Assembly (NCBI GenBank): GCA_022781015.1
Contig: JALEUF010000126.1
Coordinates: 1 to 11,111 of the forward strand
Direction of reading: 5' to 3'
DNA length: 11,111 nt
Source: Caryophanales bacterium
GTDB taxonomy: Bacteria > Bacillota_I > Bacilli_A > RFN20 > CAG-826
A program made the position numbers and the translations under genes. The notes below the pieces were generated by a model that did no database searches, was not told the origin of the DNA, and saw nothing but the letters and a program-made list of their open reading frames with translations. Positions 1-5,343 of this stretch are shown here, in pieces (within the stretch, counting starts at the first letter, position 1; the number at the start of each line of letters is the position of its first letter).

Positions 1-533
1 GTGGATGCTTTTTCTCCATCTGGGCCCCCAGAAAAAGAAGACGTCCCAGAGATGATTCTAGAATTTAAATAAGTACCAGTAGTTACAATTACAGTCTTGG
101 ATTTATAGACGTTTTTATTAGTAGTAACAGCAAAAAAACAATCTTCCTTTGTAATTGAAATTGCTTCTTCTCCAACTAAAGTCAGATTAGGAACCGTAGA
201 AAGAAGACTCTTAATTATTTTAGGATAGAGTTTTTTATCTTGCTGCGATCTTAAACATTGTACTCCGGGACCTTTCCCGGTGTTCAATATCTTCATTTGA
301 AGAGGATTAACATCAGCTGCAGTAGCCATTAGTCCGCCTAAAGCATCAATTTCCCTAACAACATTTCCCTTAGCAGAGCCTCCTATATGAGGATTACAAG
401 GCATGTTGCCTAGCATATCTAGATTCAAACTTAAAAGAAGGGTCTTATTCCCTAGTTTTGCAAGAGCATGACTAGCTTCAACTCCAGCATGCCCCCCACC
501 AATAACAATTGAATCAAAATCAAAAGAAGACAT
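1..533 (-). CDS. mnmG: MnmG (GidA), tRNA wobble uridine cmnm5U synthesis flavoprotein, 5' part only
   Basis: This is the FAD-binding subunit that, with the GTPase MnmE, adds a carboxymethylaminomethyl group to U34 of certain tRNAs in the cytoplasm. I translated it from the minus strand: about 177 residues are visible and the rest lies left of the window (the family is about 620 aa). A Rossmann dinucleotide motif GGGHAG lies at about residues 12-17. The family segment MPCNPHIGG lies at 44-52 with its conserved Cys46, then REIDALGG at 60-67 and LNTGKGPGV after residue 80. The ATG at 531-533 shares one base with the sufB stop (TAATG), with a GGTGGGG stretch upstream as a possible ribosome site, so translation is probably coupled to sufB. 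The usual ALRAQADK-type segment reads as CLRSQQDK here, so the protein is somewhat diverged. TrmFO is a related alternative, but the N-terminal motifs fit MnmG better. Confidence 0.9.
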   Translation of the reverse strand, partial: MSSFDFDSIVIGGGHAGVEASHALAKLGNKTLLLSLNLDMLGNMPCNPHIGGSAKGNVVREIDALGGLMATAADVNPLQMKILNTGKGPGVQCLRSQQDKKLYPKIIKSLLSTVPNLTLVGEEAISITKEDCFFAVTTNKNVYKSKTVIVTTGTYLNSRIISGTSSFSGGPDGEKAS

Positions 534-1942
534 TAGCCAACTGACCCCACCATGTCCATCTTGATTAGTTGATTAAGCTCAACCGCATATTCCATTGGCA
601 ATTCTTTAGAGAATGGTTCAATAAAGCCCATAACTATCATCTGTGTCGCATCTTTTTCGGATAATCCACGGCTCATTAAATAGAATAATTGGTCCTCGCT
701 AATCTTAGAAACAGTAGCCTCGTGTTCGATATAAGAGGCAGAATTTTGTATTTCATTAGTAGGAATAGTATCGCTTCTACTTGCTTCATCTAGAATCAAA
801 GTGTCGCACTCGACGTGTGATTTTGATCCGATTGCATTAGGCTCGCTACGTACAGTTCCCCTATAATTAGCGACCCCTCCACCTTTAACAATGGATTTAG
901 AAATAATTGTCGAGGAAGTATTTTTTCCTTTATGAATCATTCTAGCCCCGGCATCTTGATATTGACCCTTACTAGCAACAGCAATAGAAATGCAAGTCCC
1001 TTTAGCCCTATCGCCAGCTAAGATGCATCCAGGATATTTCATGTTGACCATAGAACCGATGTTTCCATCTATCCATTCCATCAAGCCATCTTCTTCAACA
1101 TAGGCACGCTTAGTAACTAAATTAACAATATTATTAGACCAGTTTTGAACAGTCGAATAACGACATCTAGCACCTTTGCCAACATATATTTCGACAACAG
1201 CAGCATGTAAAGAATCTTTTGAATAAATTGGAGCAGTACAACCTTCGACATAATGCAAGTCAGCCCCGTCATCAACAATAATTAAAGTCCTTTCGAATTG
1301 ACCTGATTTTTCATTGTTAATTCTAAAATAAGACTGCAAAGGTTTGTCCAAATGCACGCCTTTTGGAACATAGATAAAGCTTCCTCCGCTCCAAACTGCA
1401 CCATTTAGTGCGGAGAATTTATTATCGGCAAAAGGAACAATTGTATTGAAATATTTCTTAACTAAATCCGGATACATTTGTAAAGCCATGTCAGTAGAAA
1501 GGAAGATGACTCCTTTTTCTTCGACTTCTTTTAACATGTTGTGATAAACAACTTCGGATTCATATTGGGTAGAAACACCTGAAAGATATTTTTGTTCGGC
1601 TTCAGGAATGCCTAACTTAGAAAAAGTATCTTTAATAGTCTTAGGAACCTTATCCCATGTATTTTCTTCTTTTTCGCTTGGCCTAGTAAAATATGTATAA
1701 GTATCAAAATCCAAAAAAGACAAATCAGGTCCAAAAGAAGGCATTTTCATAGCCTTAAAAGCACGATAACTCTTCAAACGGAATTCCTTCATCCATTCTG
1801 GCTCATGCTTTAAGGAAGATATTTCCTTAACTATATCTTCATTTAAACCTTTTCCAGTAGAAAGGATGGATACGTCTTTGTTTTTGAAACCGTATTTATA
1901 TTGTTCATCAACGATTTCGCTAGCTTTAGTCTTATCGTCCAT
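533..1942 (-). CDS. sufB: SufB, Fe-S cluster assembly scaffold subunit
   Basis: Core scaffold subunit of the SufBC2D complex in the cytoplasm, where sulfur and iron are combined into a nascent cluster. At 469 aa it has the normal family length. Visible family features are the beta-helix segment with YVPKGVHLDKP at 191-201, VEGCTAP at 232-238 (Cys235 matches the sulfur-accepting Cys254 of E. coli SufB), ECDTLI at 378-383, and the signature IEHEATVSKIS at 405-415, including the Glu matching E. coli Glu434. The C-terminal ELPMEYAVELNQLI segment is also typical. By eye, the position of E. coli Cys405 is Ser388. The ATG at 1940-1942 follows AAGGAGAAGAAAG, a good ribosome site inside the end of sufU, giving an 11-nt overlap. 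It is the last suf gene, with mnmG coupled downstream. Confidence 0.97.
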   Translation of the reverse strand: MDDKTKASEIVDEQYKYGFKNKDVSILSTGKGLNEDIVKEISSLKHEPEWMKEFRLKSYRAFKAMKMPSFGPDLSFLDFDTYTYFTRPSEKEENTWDKVPKTIKDTFSKLGIPEAEQKYLSGVSTQYESEVVYHNMLKEVEEKGVIFLSTDMALQMYPDLVKKYFNTIVPFADNKFSALNGAVWSGGSFIYVPKGVHLDKPLQSYFRINNEKSGQFERTLIIVDDGADLHYVEGCTAPIYSKDSLHAAVVEIYVGKGARCRYSTVQNWSNNIVNLVTKRAYVEEDGLMEWIDGNIGSMVNMKYPGCILAGDRAKGTCISIAVASKGQYQDAGARMIHKGKNTSSTIISKSIVKGGGVANYRGTVRSEPNAIGSKSHVECDTLILDEASRSDTIPTNEIQNSASYIEHEATVSKISEDQLFYLMSRGLSEKDATQMIVMGFIEPFSKELPMEYAVELNQLIKMDMVGSVG

Positions 1943-2384
1943 CTTTCTTCTCCTTTAGCAAGCAATCCATTGCATCCCAGCCAATAGTGGCGCAATGAAT
2001 CCTAGCAGCTTGTTTTCCAGTGTTCATGAAAGCAAGAGCCTCATCTAGAACGCTAGCATCATATTCCTCTTCATGAAGCATATGGTGATATTGTTCGATT
2101 ATGTATTCGGCTTGTTCTTTGCTTTTTCCAATTAATAAATCACAAAGAATATCGCTAGATGCAGTCGATATAGCACAAGCCACCCCATCCCAACACGCAT
2201 CTTTTACATTGCCATTTTCATCATATTTAAGAAAAACATCGATATCATCAATGCAATTAACAGAAGATGAATGAGTAGATAAAAAACCATCTCCTTCCAT
2301 TTTGTGTTTATGTCTAGGAGAAGAATAATGATCCATAATGATTTCTCTCATTATTTCAGGAGTGAGTTCAATTGAAATAGGCAT
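1932..2384 (-). CDS. sufU: SufU, zinc-dependent sulfurtransferase partner of SufS
   Basis: SufU receives persulfide sulfur from SufS and delivers it to the SufBCD scaffold. In Firmicutes it is a zinc-containing sulfur shuttle related in fold to IscU. The 150-aa product keeps the expected ligands: Cys44 and Asp46 (in NCID, where B. subtilis has TCGD), Cys70 in the GVACAIS segment and Cys131 in HCATIGW. The N-terminal IIMDHYSSPRH is the usual SufU/IscU opening. The ATG at 2382-2384 lies inside the end of sufS (17-nt overlap) and is preceded by GAAGGAGA at a good distance, which supports this start. The Cys plus Asp and the insertion between the second and third ligands favour SufU over a scaffold-type IscU, as does its place between sufS and sufB. 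Confidence 0.95.
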   Translation of the reverse strand: MPISIELTPEIMREIIMDHYSSPRHKHKMEGDGFLSTHSSSVNCIDDIDVFLKYDENGNVKDACWDGVACAISTASSDILCDLLIGKSKEQAEYIIEQYHHMLHEEEYDASVLDEALAFMNTGKQAARIHCATIGWDAMDCLLKEKKDGR

Positions 2385-3603
2385 TTAAGTAATCTCCTTC
2401 ACAAGTAGAAACAGCATCAACAAGAGCATCGATATCTTCTTTTGTAGTGTATAAGTAGAAAGAAGCTCTTATCGTAGCGATGGTTCCTAAAAAATCTATC
2501 AATATTTTAGCGCAGTGTTGCCCAGACCTACAGGCAATACCTCTAGAATTTAGATAAGTTGCAGCATCTTGAGCAAAGACATTATTTACGTTAAACGTTA
2601 CAATGCCCCCCTCGGATTTCTCATTATAGATGGTACATTTACCTGTAGCCTTTAGCTTTTCAACACAGTATTTCTTTAATTCTTCTTCGTGTTTTTCAAT
2701 GTTATCTAGTCCAATAGAAGTTAGATAATCAATAGCGGCATGTAACCCAATAATTCCTTCAAGATTTTGGGTTCCTGCCTCAAATCTAAGAGGAGGTTCT
2801 AGATAATTTACATCACCACACATATCAAATTTGGCATTCATTCCCCCGCCAGTCATGAAAGGTTCCATCTTTGAAAGCAAATCGAATTTGCCATACAAAA
2901 CACCAATTCCAGTTGGGCCACACATCTTATGGCCAGAGAACGAAAGAAAATCTATATCGCTATCTTTGACATCCATCTTTATATGAGGGACAGATTGGGC
3001 TCCATCGACAACAATTAAAGCACCATGCTTATGGGCAATAGCGGCTAATTCTTTTATAGGAGCGATATAACCAAGTACATTAGTCACATGGGCGACACAT
3101 ACCAATTTGACATCAGGGGTCAACGCTTTTTCTAGATTTTCAGGTGTTAACCTTCCATCTTTATCAAGAGGAATGAAATCAACTTGGCAACCAGTCATTT
3201 CCGAAACCTTATACCAAGGAAGAACATTTGAAGCATGTTCAGCCTGGGTAAGAAGGATTTTGTCGTTCTTAGTTAAATATTTAACCCCATATCCAAAAGC
3301 AACAAGATTAATAGATGCCGTAGTTCCTGAGGTAAATACAACTTCGGTATCTTTTGAGTTAATAAATTTTGCAACAGTCCTTCTAGCATTTAATACTTCC
3401 ATATCCATATTAAAGCAAAGGTCATAATCGCCTCTATGGGAATTGCTAGTTTCTTTCGTGTAATATCTAGAAACTGCTTCTAAAACACAATCTGGCTTAA
3501 AAGTTGTAGAAGCATTATCAAGCCAAACAAGGTCTTTTCCTTGCATCTTGATTTTGTTTCTATACATTGGAAAATCGTTTCTAATTTTATATGGATCTAA
3601 CAT
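2368..3603 (-). CDS. sufS: SufS, PLP-dependent cysteine desulfurase
   Basis: SufS converts L-cysteine to L-alanine and holds the sulfur as a persulfide for SufU. With the ATG at 3601-3603 the protein is 411 aa, close to the family norm. The PLP-binding lysine is Lys226 in SFSGHKMCGP, and the persulfide cysteine is Cys364 in RSGQHCA. Both numbers happen to equal those of E. coli SufS. Other class II (SufS/CsdA) features are LDNAST near residue 29, TSGTTASINL at 91-100, the VVDGAQSVPH cofactor segment at 198-207 and FEAGTQN near 274. A reading frame continues seven codons upstream to a TTG, but the ATG has a perfect AGGAGGG site six bases ahead. This ATG overlaps the sufD stop by one base (TAATG), which indicates coupled translation. 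Confidence 0.97.
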   Translation of the reverse strand: MLDPYKIRNDFPMYRNKIKMQGKDLVWLDNASTTFKPDCVLEAVSRYYTKETSNSHRGDYDLCFNMDMEVLNARRTVAKFINSKDTEVVFTSGTTASINLVAFGYGVKYLTKNDKILLTQAEHASNVLPWYKVSEMTGCQVDFIPLDKDGRLTPENLEKALTPDVKLVCVAHVTNVLGYIAPIKELAAIAHKHGALIVVDGAQSVPHIKMDVKDSDIDFLSFSGHKMCGPTGIGVLYGKFDLLSKMEPFMTGGGMNAKFDMCGDVNYLEPPLRFEAGTQNLEGIIGLHAAIDYLTSIGLDNIEKHEEELKKYCVEKLKATGKCTIYNEKSEGGIVTFNVNNVFAQDAATYLNSRGIACRSGQHCAKILIDFLGTIATIRASFYLYTTKEDIDALVDAVSTCEGDYLNAYFN

Positions 3604-4280
3604 TAAAAACCCTCCTCGATACAAGAAAGTATCTTCTTCCTTAAATCTTCATCGAAGAAATATTCGACAACAGGTTTGAGATATCCAAGCGTAATCAAAC
3701 GTTTAGCTTCTTCTTCGCTTAACCCTCTAGACATTAAATAGAAAAGATGGGAATCGTTAAGTTTGCCTACTGTAGCACCATGAGAAGCAATGACGTCATT
3801 TTCGTCAATCTTAAGTACAGGAGAGCATTTGCCGTCCGCACCTTGGTCAAAAACAATAATCTTGGCTTCTTGTCTGGTATTTGACTTTACTGCATATTTT
3901 TCAATTGAAGAAACGCCAGTGAAAGTAAGTCGAGAATTATCTTGGCAAATACCATAGTTAGACATTAGGCTGTTGCTTCCTTTTTCTTTATGGAAGCAAG
4001 AAGTCGAGAACACCTTTCTATCATTATTTTTACTAAGGGAAGATAAGTTCCATCTGCAAGAAGCACCTTCACTTAAATTGACATTTATCTCAAATTTCCC
4101 TGAGCCATTAGAAAAATCTGCAAAAGCGCCTCTAAACGAACCGCCTTTTTTAACATTTACATTGACTTTTGCAATTGGAAAATTAGAAAATGCAGCGAAA
4201 TCAAGTTTTAACTCTTCGCCTTCTTCTACCTCAAAATCAAGGTCTTTTATATCATTATCAATAAGTGTTAATTGACGCAT
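3603..4280 (-). CDS. sufD: SufD, short form of the Fe-S assembly scaffold partner of SufB
   Basis: SufD pairs with SufB and SufC in the Fe-S assembly complex. The protein is only 225 aa from the ATG at 4278-4280, while B. subtilis and E. coli SufD exceed 400 aa, so the N-terminal helical part is absent. What remains is a beta-helix-like, Gly/Asn-rich middle and the typical C-terminus: ASHGATVGKL at 165-173, DSHLFYLMSRGLSEEEA at 176-192. His167 matches the cluster-associated His360 of E. coli SufD, while the Cys two residues before it is Ala165 here. An upstream in-frame ATG at 4316 lies inside sufC without a ribosome site. The chosen ATG has AAAGGAA eight bases upstream. sufC ends five bases before, leaving no room for a split-off N-terminal gene. 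Confidence 0.93.
   Translation of the reverse strand: MRQLTLIDNDIKDLDFEVEEGEELKLDFAAFSNFPIAKVNVNVKKGGSFRGAFADFSNGSGKFEINVNLSEGASCRWNLSSLSKNNDRKVFSTSCFHKEKGSNSLMSNYGICQDNSRLTFTGVSSIEKYAVKSNTRQEAKIIVFDQGADGKCSPVLKIDENDVIASHGATVGKLNDSHLFYLMSRGLSEEEAKRLITLGYLKPVVEYFFDEDLRKKILSCIEEGF
3610..3616 (-). promoter_or_regulatory. Ribosome binding site that sets the sufS start
   Basis: On the minus strand this reads AGGAGGG, six bases before the ATG at 3603. It lies inside the last codons of sufD, so sufS translation depends on a site within the preceding gene. It argues for the internal ATG over the TTG seven codons upstream. Confidence 0.85.
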
Positions 4281-4285
4281 ATCAA

Positions 4286-5107
4286 TTATTCCTTTATTGC
4301 TAATCTTGTAGCACATTCGCCGATGGAAACTTTATTCATTTCTTTTTCTTCCTTGGCAATAGAAATACCCAATTCTTTTTGGATCCATTCATAACCTTCG
4401 CTATCAATTCTCTTAATTATTTCAGGTCCACCTTCAACAGCAATTCTGCCATTAATCATAACAGCTGCACGGGTTGGATGAATCATTTCATATAGACGTG
4501 CATAATGGCTAATTACCAGGAACCCCCTGCCATTATTTTGTTCTTCCCTAATGTTTTTAGAAACTATTTGCATAGCGTCAACGTCAAGCCCAGAATCGAT
4601 TTCATCAAGAAGAGCGAATTTAGGTTCAAGCAATATCATTTGGAGTATTTCGTTCCTCTTCTTTTCGCCTCCAGAAAAACCTTCATTTAGGTTTCTAGAA
4701 GTCATTTCAAATGGAATGCCTACTCTTTCATAGGCTTTCTTTAATTTGGAATAGAATTCAAAAAGAGTTAGAGGCTTTTCTCTTCTAGCATTAAGAGCGG
4801 CTTTTAAGAAGTCGCTAGAATTTACCCCAGGTATTTCGACTGGGTTTTGTAAAGCAAGGAACAAGCCTTTCTTGTTACGAGTATCAACACTCATCGAAAG
4901 AACATCTTCCCCATCAAGAGTTATTGAACCACTTGTAACGGTAAATTCAGGATTGCCCATAATCGCAGCAAGTAAAGTTGACTTACCATGACCATTAGGA
5001 CCAAGCAAGGCAAGTGTCTCGCCTTCATTTATTTTCAAATTTACACCCTTTAGGATTTCTTTATCTTTTACCGATACATGCAAATCTTTAATGACTAGTT
5101 CGCTCAT
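4286..5107 (-). CDS. sufC: SufC, ABC-type ATPase of the Fe-S assembly complex
   Basis: SufC is the soluble ATPase that powers rearrangement of SufB/SufD during cluster assembly. All ABC motifs are present in the 273-aa product: Walker A GPNGHGKST at 36-44, Q-loop Gln87, the signature FSGGEKKR at 144-151, Walker B ALLDE at 165-169 with Glu169, D-loop SGLD at 172-175 and the switch His201. The SGGEKKRNE form and the DSGLD sequence are characteristic of SufC rather than of membrane transporters, and no permease gene is adjacent. A roughly 20-residue C-terminal tail (from about 252, containing Cys266) extends past the usual end near WIQKELG. The ATG at 5105-5107 follows GAGGTG by five bases. This is the first gene of the operon. 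Confidence 0.97.
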   Translation of the reverse strand: MSELVIKDLHVSVKDKEILKGVNLKINEGETLALLGPNGHGKSTLLAAIMGNPEFTVTSGSITLDGEDVLSMSVDTRNKKGLFLALQNPVEIPGVNSSDFLKAALNARREKPLTLFEFYSKLKKAYERVGIPFEMTSRNLNEGFSGGEKKRNEILQMILLEPKFALLDEIDSGLDVDAMQIVSKNIREEQNNGRGFLVISHYARLYEMIHPTRAAVMINGRIAVEGGPEIIKRIDSEGYEWIQKELGISIAKEEKEMNKVSIGECATRLAIKE

Positions 5108-5129
5108 ACATACACCTCAAAGCGTGTAT

Positions 5130-5158
5130 ATTCTAGTCAGTTGCACTCTCTTAAACAA
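5130..5158 (-). promoter_or_regulatory. Candidate promoter of the suf-mnmG operon
   Basis: On the minus strand, TTGTTT (5153-5158) and TAGAAT (5130-5135) are separated by exactly 17 bases, a sigma-A-like pair. A transcript would start only about 15-20 bases before the sufC ATG, leaving a very short leader with no room for a riboswitch. No other good pair was found closer to sufC. This is inference from sequence only. Confidence 0.55.
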
Positions 5159-5184
5159 CAAAAGTAATAAAAAACTTTTCTAAC

Positions 5185-5200
5185 CAAAGATAAATCTTTG
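5185..5200. repeat. 7-bp perfect inverted repeat upstream of the suf promoter
   Basis: CAAAGAT-AA-ATCTTTG is a fully symmetric 16-bp palindrome about 27 bases upstream of the proposed suf -35 box. It could be an operator for a dimeric regulator. Without an adjacent T-tract it is not a convincing terminator. No known regulator consensus was matched. Confidence 0.4.
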
Positions 5201-5218
5201 CACATTTTTCACCCCTTT

Positions 5219-5268
5219 TTAGGCATAAAATACCTATATTTCGCCCACATAGGTAATTACGCATAAAA
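5219..5268. repeat. Imperfect 12-bp direct repeat flanking an inverted repeat in the divergent control region
   Basis: TTAGGCATAAAA (5219-5230) recurs as TTACGCATAAAA (5257-5268), with 11 of 12 bases identical and a 38-base period. Between them lies the perfect 7-bp inverted repeat TACCTAT (5231-5237) / ATAGGTA (5249-5255). The arrangement suggests a regulator-binding region controlling one or both divergent operons. No known consensus was recognised. Confidence 0.4.
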
Positions 5269-5270
5269 AA

Positions 5271-5300
5271 TTCTTGTAAGATTACTTATTAAAGTAATAT
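5271..5300 (+). promoter_or_regulatory. Candidate promoter of the lipoprotein operon, with an overlapping hairpin
   Basis: TAATAT (5295-5300) is the best -10 box ahead of the lipoprotein gene at 5344. TTCTTG (5271-5276) lies 18 bases upstream as a weak -35. TTGTAA at 5274-5279 is an alternative, but its 15-base spacing is short. A perfect 7-bp inverted repeat, ATTACTT-ATTA-AAGTAAT (5281-5298), overlaps the -10 and spacer, so a repressor bound there could block transcription. The leader would be roughly 35 nt. Confidence 0.4.
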
Positions 5301-5343
5301 CATTAACACGCTACGTTCAAGACGAAGGAGGAACGAGTCTAGT

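Noticed and set aside
3107..3427. Plus-strand open frame of 106 codons inside sufS
   Set aside because: It lies antisense to a clearly conserved gene, has no ribosome site and its translation resembles no protein family.
2368..3624. sufS starting at the TTG at 3624
   Set aside because: An ATG seven codons later has a perfect AGGAGGG site at ideal spacing and gives the family's normal N-terminus.
3973..4275. Plus-strand open frame of 100 codons opposite sufD
   Set aside because: Low-complexity Ser/Phe/Leu-rich translation, typical of the antisense of an AT-rich coding region. sufD motifs on the other strand are unambiguous.
5161..5179. AAAAGT / ACTTTT hairpin in the divergent region as a terminator
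   Set aside because: The stem is only six AT-rich pairs with an eight-base loop, too weak, and there is no gene end for it to terminate.
5108..5343. Riboswitch or small RNA in the divergent intergenic region
   Set aside because: The short inverted repeats are isolated, the suf leader would be only about 20 nt and no known riboswitch core was recognisable.
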